In this document: positions 23,102-31,005 of the stretch, in pieces
Numbering within the stretch: the first letter of the stretch is position 1
Layout of the letters: each line of letters begins with the position of its first letter
NCBI GenBank assembly: GCA_023436775.1
Contig: JAEZHW010000026.1
Span: 1 to 47,641 of the forward strand
Direction: 5' to 3'
Length of the DNA stretch: 47,641 bases
From: Actinomycetes bacterium
Lineage (GTDB): Bacteria; Actinomycetota; Actinomycetes; Actinomycetales; Microbacteriaceae
Translations under genes and position numbers: made by a program
Notes under the pieces: model-generated
The model's input: only the letters and a program-made list of their open reading frames with translations
Told to the model about the DNA's origin: nothing
Databases searched by the model: none

Positions 23102-24288
23102 TGCGGCCTCGTCGCTGGATCGCCGCGGCGGCCGGCCTCACCGTTGCGCTCGGCGTGGTGGCGGCGAGCGCGGCTGCGATCCAAACCCTCGATACCCACT
23201 CGTTGTTCGGTGGGCAGGGCGGGGCGAGCCTCGCCTCGGGCACTCGCAGCGCCACGATTGAGTACGAGGTGGGGGCGAACAGCCTGACTGTCACGGTCAC
23301 CGGATCGAACCTGTCACAACTGGTCGGCCAGCCGCTGCGTCTTGCGCTGATTACCGGCAGCGGACCCACCATCATCAGTCGTACGATCAGCACCGGCAGC
23401 GGCGGCAATGCGGTGATCGGCTCGACTGCGGTGATTACGCTGCAGCGCGGCTCGGAGACGTGGCCGGGACGGGCAGACGTGACTGACTGGGCGCTGATGC
23501 TCGGCGGTGAACTGTTGGTGGAGCGCGGTGACAATGCCGGCGCCAGCATCACGGTTGCCTCTGGCGTCTTGGCCCCGGTCGTCCTGGAACCGGGCGACCC
23601 CATCACCGAGCCAGAGGGCCCGCCCCCGCCCTACGATGTCACCGTCATCGACTGGGAGCTGCTGCACCGCAACCCGGTCCAAGTCTGTGCGAACGTGGTA
23701 GTAACCGGCACCTCGCCGACGCCCGAGCCGTGGCGGGTGCGCATCGTGCACACCCAGGCGCCGTTCTATGGGCAGAACACCGGCTTCCAACTGCAGAACT
23801 ACCCCGGCACTGGTGACGCCTGGCGCTACGCGATCTTCACCGATCCGGTCACCGGCGAACCCTATGTCACGGCAAACGCGGCGAACCAGGCAACGCACGG
23901 CACCGTGGCGACTGGTCAAACGCACCGCTTCCGTATCTGCAACTACGCATTGCCATCACCGGCGAATGAGCCCGAGCTCTACACCGTAACGTTCGGCCCC
24001 GTCTTCAACGGCGACAGCGGCTTCCAGCGCTGTCAGACGGCCACGATCGCAGGCGTCAACGCCAACTGGAAATGGCCATTTGGCTGGTCCTTCACCTTCG
24101 ACCACACCGCGATCCGCCAAGCGGTGACGAGCGCGGGCCGGACAGTGAGCACGATCACACACGGACCGAGCGCCTGGGAATTCACGGTAGTCACTTCGGG
24201 CACCAGTGCGCAGATCACAAACAACGCACCCAGCAGCCTGATGAAGTTGGAGACGCGCAGCATCACGGCCTGCGCGGTCAGTTACTAG
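23101..24288 (+). CDS. large two-domain SipW-cognate exported protein
   Basis: Encodes 395 residues. A signal region (about 1-30) ends SAAAIQTLDTHSLFGG, again the IQT pattern. Domain 1 (about 35-160) resembles the single-domain partners (SLTVTVTGSNL, PLRLALITGSG). A Pro-rich linker (about 163-180) leads to a second domain of about 215 residues that is rich in aromatics (WKWPFGWSF, APFYGQ, AWRYAIF) and has several Cys. The second domain matches nothing I recognise; exposed aromatics would suit ligand or carbohydrate binding. It is the last gene of the operon, ending 22 bp before the convergent rsmD stop. A tip or adhesive role is inference. Confidence 0.78.
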   Translation: MRPRRWIAAAAGLTVALGVVAASAAAIQTLDTHSLFGGQGGASLASGTRSATIEYEVGANSLTVTVTGSNLSQLVGQPLRLALITGSGPTIISRTISTGSGGNAVIGSTAVITLQRGSETWPGRADVTDWALMLGGELLVERGDNAGASITVASGVLAPVVLEPGDPITEPEGPPPPYDVTVIDWELLHRNPVQVCANVVVTGTSPTPEPWRVRIVHTQAPFYGQNTGFQLQNYPGTGDAWRYAIFTDPVTGEPYVTANAANQATHGTVATGQTHRFRICNYALPSPANEPELYTVTFGPVFNGDSGFQRCQTATIAGVNANWKWPFGWSFTFDHTAIRQAVTSAGRTVSTITHGPSAWEFTVVTSGTSAQITNNAPSSLMKLETRSITACAVSY

Positions 24289-24310
24289 CCGCATCGAGGC
24301 GGGACTGCCG

Positions 24311-24889
24311 TCAGTCCGCCGCTGGCACCTCGGCCCACCACAGCACAGTCTCGCCATAGTCCTTGCGGCGGAACGGCTGGAGGCCTGCGGGCCACGCCGG
24401 CTCGGGGGAGCGGCTGGAGCGTTCCACCACCACGATCGCGTCTTCGGCCAGCAGCGGCTGCAGGGCCTCAAGGTCGCCGGACAGGTCCTCATCGCTGAGT
24501 TCGTACGGCGGGTCGACGAACACGACGTCGAAGGCGCGGGCACCCTGGGTGGACAGCCAGGTGCGCACTGCTTGGGCTGCAACGCTGATCTGCGGCGCTC
24601 GGCCAGCGGGGGCGGCGGCGCGGATTCGCTCTGCGTTCTTGGCACAGATTGCGGCGGCCGCGGTGGCGCGTTCGACCAGGACCACCTCGGCGGCACCACG
24701 GCTGGCCGCCTCCAGCCCGACAGCGCCTGAGCCGGCATACAGATCGAGCACGCGCGCGCCCTGCGGCAGTCCCATCGTCCCCAGCGCCGAAAACAGCGCC
24801 TCGCGGACGCGGTCGCTCGTCGGGCGGGTCCCGGACTTCGGGACCTGCAGGGTCTGGGAGCCAGCGAAGCCGGCGATGATGCGCGTCAT
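24311..24889 (-). CDS. rsmD: 16S rRNA (guanine966-N2)-methyltransferase
   Basis: Encodes 192 residues, the usual length. It methylates G966 of 16S rRNA using S-adenosylmethionine. RPTSDRVREALFSAL (about 22-36) is the N-terminal signature, VLDLYAGSGAVGLEAASRG (about 46-64) the SAM-binding motif, and DPPY (near 126-129) the catalytic motif of N2-guanine methyltransferases. A TAGGCT box (complement of 24899-24904) lies 9 nt before the ATG, so the 5' UTR should be only 2-3 nt. It is divergent from recG. Confidence 0.95.
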   Translation of the reverse strand: MTRIIAGFAGSQTLQVPKSGTRPTSDRVREALFSALGTMGLPQGARVLDLYAGSGAVGLEAASRGAAEVVLVERATAAAAICAKNAERIRAAAPAGRAPQISVAAQAVRTWLSTQGARAFDVVFVDPPYELSDEDLSGDLEALQPLLAEDAIVVVERSSRSPEPAWPAGLQPFRRKDYGETVLWWAEVPAAD

Positions 24890-24918
24890 AACGAAGTGAG
24901 CCTATCGGGCGTCGGCAA

Positions 24919-24924
24919 TAGGAT
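24919..24924 (+). promoter_or_regulatory. -10 box of leaderless recG
   Basis: TAGGAT ends 6 nt before the recG ATG, leaving no room for a ribosome binding site. The divergent rsmD box lies 15 bp to the left. Confidence 0.65.
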
Positions 24925-24930
24925 CGACTC

Positions 24931-27117
24931 ATGGCGACGGTCACCATCGACAGCACCCTGTCTGGCGTGCTCGGTGACCGCACGGCGAAAGCGATCGAGA
25001 AGGCCTTCGGATACCGCACCGTTGGGGAACTGTTGGGGCATGCGCCGCGCCGCTACGCGCTGCGCGGTGAGCCGACGCCGATCGCGCAACTGCCGCTGCA
25101 TCAGCCGGTGACAGTGATCGCCGAGGTGCGCCGTGCTACGAGTCGGGCGATGCGCGGTCGCAAGGGGACCCTGCTGGAAGTGGAACTCACCGATGGCCGC
25201 GGCAGCCTCACCCTGACCTTCTTCAATCAGGCTTGGCGCGCGGACCAGCTGGTGCCGGGCGCTCGCGGCTTGTTCGCCGGCAAGGTCACCCTGTTTCAGG
25301 GGAAACGGCAACTCTCGCACCCGGACTACGAACTCTTCGACGATATCGGCGGCACCTCAGAAGAACGCGCCGAGGCGGCCAAGCGCTGGGCGGAAACGCC
25401 CATTCCGATATACCCGGCAACCGGCACCGTGGCGAGCTGGCAACTGCAGCGCGCCATCGGCGTGGTCCTGGACGTCCTCGACGCCTACCCCGACCCGGTA
25501 CCACCGGCCTTGCGGGAACAGCACCAGTTGCTCGATGCGCTGACCGCGATCCGGCAGTTGCACCGGCCCGAACACGCCGCCGCGTGGAAGCAGGCGCAGG
25601 CGACCCTGCGGTACCACGAGGCCTTTCTGTTGCAGTTGGCCCTGCTGCAGCAGCGGGCTGAGCGCCGGTCGCAGCGGGCGGCGCCGCGTCGCTCCGGTGC
25701 CAAGGGTGTCCTGGAACGATTCGATGCCGCCCTGCCCTTCCCGCTCACCCCGGATCAGCGCAGCGTCGGTGACGAGGTGCAGGCCGAGCTGGCCGGTGAG
25801 ATTCCGATGCACCGGCTCGTGCAGGGTGAGGTGGGTAGCGGCAAGACGCTCGTCGCGCTGCGGGCGATGCTGGCCGTGACCGAATCCGGCGGTCAGTCCG
25901 CGTTGCTGGCCCCCACTGAGGTGCTCGCCGCCCAGCACTTCCGCTCGATTACCCGGACGCTCGGGCCACAGTTGTGTGCCGAACTGATGCCGGTGCTGCT
26001 CACCGGCCAAATGAGCGCTGCCGAACGCAAGCACGCCATGCTGCGCATCGTCGGCGGCAACGCCAAGATCGTGGTCGGCACGCACGCGCTGCTCGGGGAC
26101 AAGGTGCACTTCTACGATCTCGGCCTGGTGGTCGTTGATGAGCAGCACCGCTTCGGGGTGGAACAGCGCGAGGCGCTCCGCCTGAAGGCGCAGACCCCGC
26201 CGCACTTGCTGGTGCTCACCGCGACCCCGATCCCGCGCACCGTGGCGATGACCGTCTTTGGCGACCTTGACGTGTCCACGATCCGCACCATGCCGGCAGG
26301 TCGTGCCGGGATCGACAGCTTCACCGTGCCGCTGGCGGACAAGCCCGGCTGGGCGCAGCGGATCTGGCAGCGCATCGCTGAAGAAGTCGCCGCGGGACGC
26401 CAAGCCTTCGTGGTGTGCCCGGCTATTAGCGCCGCGCAGGACGAGGAGGGCTCGGTGCTCACCGGCGAGCCGCTGCTGAGTGCCGACGGCACCGAAACGG
26501 CGCCGGCCGCCTCGGTAGAGTCGGTGCTCGCCGAATTGCGGGCCATGCCGGCCCTGGCCGGGCTGCGGATCGAGGCGCTGCACGGCAAGCTGGCGAGCGA
26601 AGAGAAGGACCGGGTGATGACCGAGTTCGCCGCGGGTCGCATCGACGTGCTCGTATCCACCACGGTGATTGAGGTGGGCGTGGACGTGCCGAACGCCTCG
26701 ACGATGGTGGTGCTGGATGCCGACCGCTTCGGTGTTTCGCAGCTGCACCAGTTGCGCGGCCGCGTGGGTCGCGGCGAACACAAGGGTCTGGCCCTATTTG
26801 TCACTCGCGCCGAGGTCGGCACCCTGGCCCGGGAACGTGTCGATGCGGTCGCAGCGACCCTGGACGGCTTCGAGCTGGCGCAGAAGGACCTGGAACTGCG
26901 GCGTGAGGGCGACGTGCTCGGCGAGGCGCAGTCCGGCGGCCGTTCCAGCCTCAAGCTGCTGCGCGTGCTGCAAGACGCCGACCTCATCGCTGAGGCGCGC
27001 CAAGACGCTGCTGCGCTGCTGGAGGCTGATCCGATCCTGGTGAACCATCCGGGGGTGTCCGCGGCGCTGGCCCGCCGCCTCGATGAGCACGAACGCTCCT
27101 TCCTCGCCAAGGCCTAG
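24931..27117 (+). CDS. recG: ATP-dependent DNA helicase RecG
   Basis: Encodes 728 residues. It remodels stalled replication forks and Holliday junctions. The N-terminal wedge/OB region (about 1-190) carries GRGSLTLTFFNQAW. The helicase core has Walker A GEVGSGKT at 299-306, DEQH at 403-406, LTATPIPRT (motif III), STTVIEVGVDVPNAS (motif V) and QLHQLRGRVGRG (motif VI). The TRG-type C-terminal region follows (ELAQKDLELRREGDVLG). Length and motif order are normal. The start is supported by a leaderless -10 box. Confidence 0.97.
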   Translation: MATVTIDSTLSGVLGDRTAKAIEKAFGYRTVGELLGHAPRRYALRGEPTPIAQLPLHQPVTVIAEVRRATSRAMRGRKGTLLEVELTDGRGSLTLTFFNQAWRADQLVPGARGLFAGKVTLFQGKRQLSHPDYELFDDIGGTSEERAEAAKRWAETPIPIYPATGTVASWQLQRAIGVVLDVLDAYPDPVPPALREQHQLLDALTAIRQLHRPEHAAAWKQAQATLRYHEAFLLQLALLQQRAERRSQRAAPRRSGAKGVLERFDAALPFPLTPDQRSVGDEVQAELAGEIPMHRLVQGEVGSGKTLVALRAMLAVTESGGQSALLAPTEVLAAQHFRSITRTLGPQLCAELMPVLLTGQMSAAERKHAMLRIVGGNAKIVVGTHALLGDKVHFYDLGLVVVDEQHRFGVEQREALRLKAQTPPHLLVLTATPIPRTVAMTVFGDLDVSTIRTMPAGRAGIDSFTVPLADKPGWAQRIWQRIAEEVAAGRQAFVVCPAISAAQDEEGSVLTGEPLLSADGTETAPAASVESVLAELRAMPALAGLRIEALHGKLASEEKDRVMTEFAAGRIDVLVSTTVIEVGVDVPNASTMVVLDADRFGVSQLHQLRGRVGRGEHKGLALFVTRAEVGTLARERVDAVAATLDGFELAQKDLELRREGDVLGEAQSGGRSSLKLLRVLQDADLIAEARQDAAALLEADPILVNHPGVSAALARRLDEHERSFLAKA

Positions 27118-27129
27118 CGCACCCGTGCC

Positions 27130-27146
27130 GCAGGCAGCGTGCCTGC
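27130..27146 (+). terminator. small hairpin after recG
   Basis: GCAGGCA (27130-27136) and TGCCTGC (27140-27146) form a 7-bp stem with a 3-nt loop, 12 bp after the recG stop. It has no U tract and is a weak terminator candidate. Confidence 0.4.
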
Positions 27147-27168
27147 TCCGGTTCGGCGCACTCGGGGA

Positions 27169-27174
27169 TAGGCT
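27169..27174 (+). promoter_or_regulatory. -10 box of leaderless coaD
   Basis: TAGGCT ends exactly 6 nt before the coaD ATG. No Shine-Dalgarno sequence is present. Confidence 0.65.
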
Positions 27175-27180
27175 TGGCCC

Positions 27181-27666
27181 ATGTCGAGCATCGCAGTCGT
27201 ACCGGGCTCGTTCGACCCGGTCACCCTAGGGCACTTGGACGTTATCGGTCGCGCGGCGGCCCTGTTTGATCAGGTGCACGTGGTGGTGGGGCAGAACCCC
27301 GACAAGCTGGCGATGCTGCCGGTCGAGGACCGGATCGATCTGCTGCGGGCCGCCACCGCCGAGCGCGGGATCGAGCGCGTGACCGTGGACCGCCTCGAGG
27401 GCGGGCTGCTGGTCGAGTACTGCAAGCGCGTCGGGGCCACGGTCCTGGTCAAGGGGCTGCGCTCGCAGGCTGACCTCGCTTATGAGACGCCGATGGCCAT
27501 CGTGAATCGCGACCTGGCCGGGGTCGAGACCGTGTTCCTGCTGCCCGAGCCCGGCCGTGCGCACGTGTCCAGCTCGCTGGTGCGTCAGGTCGCGATGCTG
27601 GGCGGTGACGTGGCGCACTACGTGCCGGATGTGGTCACCAAGTTCCTCGCGGAGCGCTCGCGATGA
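27181..27666 (+). CDS. coaD: phosphopantetheine adenylyltransferase
   Basis: Encodes 161 residues, the standard length. It transfers AMP from ATP to 4'-phosphopantetheine in coenzyme A synthesis. PGSFDPVTLGHLDVI (8-22) holds the nucleotidyltransferase T/HxGH motif. VLVKGLRSQADLAYE (about 85-99) binds substrate, and SSSLVRQVAMLGGDV is the C-terminal ISSTxVR-like block. The ATGA overlap couples it to the SDR gene downstream. Confidence 0.96.
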   Translation: MSSIAVVPGSFDPVTLGHLDVIGRAAALFDQVHVVVGQNPDKLAMLPVEDRIDLLRAATAERGIERVTVDRLEGGLLVEYCKRVGATVLVKGLRSQADLAYETPMAIVNRDLAGVETVFLLPEPGRAHVSSSLVRQVAMLGGDVAHYVPDVVTKFLAERSR

Positions 27667-28415
27667 GTCAGGCCCGTCGAGTCGTCGTCACGGGGGCATC
27701 CTCGGGCATTGGCGCCGACACCGTTCGAGTGCTGCGCGAGCATGGCTTCGAGGTCGCGGCGGTTGCGCGCCGGGCCGACCGCCTCGAGGCGCTCGCTGCC
27801 GAGACTGGGGCGGTCGCGTACGCAGCCGATCTGACTGATCAGGCGCAGGTGGACCGCCTCGCGGCGGACCTGCTCGCCGACGGTCCCGTCCATGCCCTGG
27901 TGAACAACGCCGGTGGCGCGTTTGGTCTGGAGCCGCTAGAGCAGGCCAATGAGGACCACTGGCAGCGGATGTACGACATTAACGTGCTGGGCACGATGCG
28001 GATTACCCGCGCGCTGCTGCCGCATATGCGCGAGTCGGGCGGTGGTGACTTCGTGTTCGTCACCTCCGTGGCTGCCTATTCCACCTACCCGGGTGGTGCC
28101 GGGTATGTCGCGGCCAAGCACGCCGAGCGGGCGATGTCGCGCACCCTCCGACTTGAACTGATCGCCGAACCCTTCCGGGTGATCGAGATCGCCCCGGGCG
28201 CGGTGCAGACCGAAGAGTTTTCGCTGAACCGCTTCGGTGGGGATGCCGAACGCGCCGCGAAGGTGTACGAAGGCTTCGACCCATTGCAGGCGAGGGACAT
28301 TGCCGAGGCGATCGTGTGGGCGCTGAGCCGACCGCCGTACGTGAACATCGACACCATGATCATCCGCCCCAGGGCCCAGTTCGAGGCGGGCAGCCCACAC
28401 GCGAAGCGCCCCTAA
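27663..28415 (+). CDS. short-chain dehydrogenase/reductase
   Basis: Encodes 250 residues of the classical SDR family. TGASSGIG at 10-17 is the cofactor-binding motif, NNAG near 81-84 the structural motif, and Tyr148 with Lys152 (YVAAK) the catalytic pair. An Arg-Arg-Ala-Asp segment after the second strand suggests NADP preference. The closest functional type appears to be the YdfG-like group (serine/3-hydroxy acid dehydrogenases), but the substrate is not established. It overlaps coaD by 4 bp. Confidence 0.93.
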   Translation: MSQARRVVVTGASSGIGADTVRVLREHGFEVAAVARRADRLEALAAETGAVAYAADLTDQAQVDRLAADLLADGPVHALVNNAGGAFGLEPLEQANEDHWQRMYDINVLGTMRITRALLPHMRESGGGDFVFVTSVAAYSTYPGGAGYVAAKHAERAMSRTLRLELIAEPFRVIEIAPGAVQTEEFSLNRFGGDAERAAKVYEGFDPLQARDIAEAIVWALSRPPYVNIDTMIIRPRAQFEAGSPHAKRP

Positions 28416-28465
28416 GGTTGCGGCGAGGAGCGCCCCGCGCCCAGACAGATCGGCCCGGCCTGGAG

Positions 28466-28471
28466 TAGACT
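28466..28471 (+). promoter_or_regulatory. -10 box of the leaderless yceD operon
   Basis: TAGACT ends 6 nt before the GTG start of the DUF177 gene. Confidence 0.65.
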
Positions 28472-28477
28472 CCTCCG

Positions 28478-29032
28478 GTGACCAGTAAGCCTCAGTCGTC
28501 GTTCTCGGTGTCGGTGCATGATCTTGTGCACCGTCCGGGGGAGCAGCGCACCGTCGACCTCGCCGTCGAAGTCCCCGAAACCTGGGGCAGCGGCCTCGCC
28601 ACCGTTCCGGCCGGTGAAACCATCGACATTGGCCTGCGCCTCGAGAGCGTGCACGAGGGCATTTTGGTCACTGGCGACGTCTCCGCCGAGGCGGAAGCCG
28701 AGTGCGCACGGTGCCTGAAGGCCCTGGCCCTGCCGCTCGATGTCGTTTTCCAGGAGCTTTTCGCGTATCCTGGACAGGAAGGTTTCGACTACGCGGTTCA
28801 CGATGATCATGTTGATCTCGAATCCGTAGTTCGTGACGAGGTTGTGCTGGCGCTCCCGTTCCAGCCTGTGTGCCCCGATGGGTGCCAGCCGGAAGCGGGC
28901 GATGGAGTGAGTATCTACCTGTCTGGGGACGTCCCCCCGGAACGGTCGAATTCGCCCTGGGCAGCGCTCGGCAGCCTGGTCGAACAACAGGGCCGCGACG
29001 GCGGCGAAGCTCAGAACCAAGAGAGTAAGTAG
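28478..29032 (+). CDS. yceD: DUF177 (YceD) family protein
   Basis: Encodes 184 residues from a GTG. CARCL near 72-76 and the PVCPDGC segment near 128-134 are the conserved cysteine sites of the DUF177 family. In bacteria and plastids this family is linked to 23S rRNA accumulation and ribosome assembly. It sits 7 bp before rpmF, the nearly universal yceD-rpmF pairing, and rnc follows. The start is supported by the leaderless box. Confidence 0.92.
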   Translation: MTSKPQSSFSVSVHDLVHRPGEQRTVDLAVEVPETWGSGLATVPAGETIDIGLRLESVHEGILVTGDVSAEAEAECARCLKALALPLDVVFQELFAYPGQEGFDYAVHDDHVDLESVVRDEVVLALPFQPVCPDGCQPEAGDGVSIYLSGDVPPERSNSPWAALGSLVEQQGRDGGEAQNQESK

Positions 29033-29039
29033 GACAATC

Positions 29040-29249
29040 ATGGCTGGTAACCCCCCGAAGCGCCGCGTCTCGCGCTCGAACACTCGCTCGCGTCGCTCGC
29101 AGTGGAAGGCCGAAGCCCCGAAGCTGGTCAAGACCATCGAGAACGGCAAGGTCGTCTACAGCCGTCCGCACCAGGCTCGCGTGGTTGAGGACTCGGCCGG
29201 TACCCCCCTGTACCTCGAGTACAAGGGTCGGAAGGTCGCCGACGTCTAA
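29040..29249 (+). CDS. rpmF: 50S ribosomal protein L32
   Basis: Encodes 69 residues. The PPKRRVSRSNTRSRRSQWKA N-terminus is diagnostic for bL32. There are no Cys residues, so this is the zinc-independent form common in actinobacteria, ending EYKGRKVADV. It is cotranscribed with yceD. Confidence 0.97.
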   Translation: MAGNPPKRRVSRSNTRSRRSQWKAEAPKLVKTIENGKVVYSRPHQARVVEDSAGTPLYLEYKGRKVADV

Positions 29250-29272
29250 TCGGCATGCTGGGGACAACCCAC

Positions 29273-30001
29273 ATGTCTGACGAACGCTCTGCGGCAACGC
29301 AGCAACTCCTCGACACGCTCGGTATCGAGCTGCCTGATGAGTTGCTGGAGCTTGCCCTGACGCATCGGTCCTACGCATACGAACACGGTGGCATTGCCAC
29401 GAACGAGCGCCTCGAGTTCCTCGGGGACTCGATTCTGGGCAAGGCGGTCACCGTGCGCCTCTTCGAAACCCTCCCGGATGAACCCGAGGGGGTTTTGGCG
29501 CGCCGTCGCGCAGCTCTGGTGAGCACGGCTGCACTGGCCGAAGTGGCCCGTGGCATTGGCCTTGGCCCCTGCGTGCGCCTCGGCCGCGGTGAGGAACTCA
29601 CCGGCGGGCACGATAAGGACTCGATCCTCGCTGACGCGGTCGAGGCCCTGATCGGCGCCTACTATCTGCACGCTGGCAGCGAGGCGGCAAACAACTTTGT
29701 GCTCTCGCTGATTGAACCGCTCTTTGATGACCCGGAACGCTTCGGCGCGGCGCAGGACCCCAAGACGAGCCTGCAGGAACTCCTGGCCTCGCGGCAGCTT
29801 CCGGCACCGCGCTATGTGGTCTCCTCGGCCGGCCCCGCGCACGATCGGACCTTCACGGCCGAACTCTGGGTTGGCGACGAGGCGATGACCAGCGGCACCG
29901 GCAGCAGCAAGAAGTCCGCGGAAGCCGCGGCAGCACTGGCGGCGTGGCAGCTGCTCACCGCACAGGCCGACGAGGCCGCCGCGGACCCTGACCTTGCCTG
30001 A
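29273..30001 (+). CDS. rnc: ribonuclease III
   Basis: Encodes 242 residues from the ATG at 29273, where GGGGA lies about 9 nt upstream; an ATG at 29255 has no such site. ERLEFLGDS at 45-53 is the RNase III signature with the catalytic Asp. DSILADAVEALIGAYY supplies the other metal ligands. The C-terminal third (about 160-235) is the double-stranded RNA-binding domain (KTSLQELL start, SGTGSSKKSAEAAAALAAW end). It processes rRNA precursors and dsRNA. Its last 8 bp overlap mutM. Confidence 0.95.
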   Translation: MSDERSAATQQLLDTLGIELPDELLELALTHRSYAYEHGGIATNERLEFLGDSILGKAVTVRLFETLPDEPEGVLARRRAALVSTAALAEVARGIGLGPCVRLGRGEELTGGHDKDSILADAVEALIGAYYLHAGSEAANNFVLSLIEPLFDDPERFGAAQDPKTSLQELLASRQLPAPRYVVSSAGPAHDRTFTAELWVGDEAMTSGTGSSKKSAEAAAALAAWQLLTAQADEAAADPDLA

Positions 30002-30917
30002 ACTGCCTGAAGCCGAGGTCGTCCGCGCGGGACTCGCTCCGGCGGTATCGGGCGCAACCGTGCGCCACGTCGACGTCGCTGATGCGCGGTCGCTGAAGCG
30101 GCATCGCGGCCCGGCGCAGGACTTCGTGGACCGGCTGACGGGTCGCAGCCTGCTGGCGGCGGTGCGGCGTGGCAAGTTCATCTGGCTGCCGATCGCGCCC
30201 GCCTCGGCGTCACAGCCGGTGCCGGACGAGGCAGTGGTGCTGCACCTGGGCATGAGCGGCCAGGCCTTGCTGCGCACCCTGGACGCGCCGCGCGAGCGAC
30301 ACCTGCGTGTGCGGTTGCACCTGGCTTTGCCCACGGGGGAGGAGTTGGCGCTGCATTTCGTGGATCAGCGCATCTTCGGCTCGCTGGCCATCGACGACTT
30401 GCTGCCGGAGGATCTGCCGTCCGGCCATGCTGGCGAGGCGGACGGGCCATGGCGTCGCACCGTCCCGGCCCAGGTTTCGCACATCGCTCGCGACCCTCTG
30501 GACCCGGACTTCGACGCTGCTCGTTTCGCTGCCGCGCTGCACCGGCGCCGGAGTGAGATCAAGCGCGCCCTGCTCGACCAGACCCTAGTCAGCGGCATCG
30601 GCAACATCTATGCCGACGAGGCGCTCTGGGCGAGCCGCATCCACCCGCGCACGCCCGCGGACTCACTCACCGGCGAGCAGGTGGCGACGCTGCTGGACGC
30701 GGTGCGCACCGTGCTCCAGGCCGCGCTCGCGGCCGGGGGTACCAGCTTCGATGCCCAGTACCTCAATGTGAACGGCCAGGCTGGCTACTTCGAGCGGGAA
30801 CTCAACGCCTACGGCCGCCACGGCGAGCCGTGCCGACGCTGCGGCGCCACGATCGTGCGCGAGTCCTTCATGAACCGCTCCAGCCACTACTGCCCGGTGT
30901 GTCAAACGACGACCTGA
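29994..30917 (+). CDS. mutM: formamidopyrimidine-DNA glycosylase
   Basis: Encodes 307 residues from a TTG. The start is fixed by the protein: after Met comes PELPEAEVV, with Pro2 the catalytic nucleophile and Glu3 essential. LHLGMSGQ, the H2TH region (LDQTLVSGIGNIYADEALW) and a C-terminal zinc finger CX2C-X18-CX2C (CRRC to CPVC) are present. It excises oxidised purines such as 8-oxoguanine and nicks the backbone. The 8-bp overlap with rnc and rare start suggest translation coupled to rnc. Confidence 0.95.
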   Translation: MPELPEAEVVRAGLAPAVSGATVRHVDVADARSLKRHRGPAQDFVDRLTGRSLLAAVRRGKFIWLPIAPASASQPVPDEAVVLHLGMSGQALLRTLDAPRERHLRVRLHLALPTGEELALHFVDQRIFGSLAIDDLLPEDLPSGHAGEADGPWRRTVPAQVSHIARDPLDPDFDAARFAAALHRRRSEIKRALLDQTLVSGIGNIYADEALWASRIHPRTPADSLTGEQVATLLDAVRTVLQAALAAGGTSFDAQYLNVNGQAGYFERELNAYGRHGEPCRRCGATIVRESFMNRSSHYCPVCQTTT

Positions 30918-30935
30918 GGCTGATCAACACAGCCT

Positions 30936-30977
30936 GCCCGCGTTAGGAGTTTTGATGAAGGAAAACTCCTTGCGGGC
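30936..30977 (+). terminator. two-stage hairpin after mutM
   Basis: AGGAGTTTT (30945-30953) and AAAACTCCT (30962-30970) form a 9-bp upper stem, and GCCCGC (30936-30941) with GCGGGC (30972-30977) a 6-bp lower stem. It may terminate mutM. It also marks the left border of the lower-GC HNH segment. Confidence 0.65.
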
Positions 30978-30998
30978 CATATAGCTGGTCGGCAAAAT
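30970..30998 (+). promoter_or_regulatory. promoter of the HNH nuclease gene
   Basis: TTGCGG (30970-30975), a 17-nt spacer and CAAAAT (30993-30998) fit a sigma-70 promoter. The start would fall at the ATG of 31006, giving a leaderless message. The -35 lies in the right arm of the preceding hairpin. Confidence 0.5.
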
Positions 30999-31005
30999 CG
31001 TGAGC

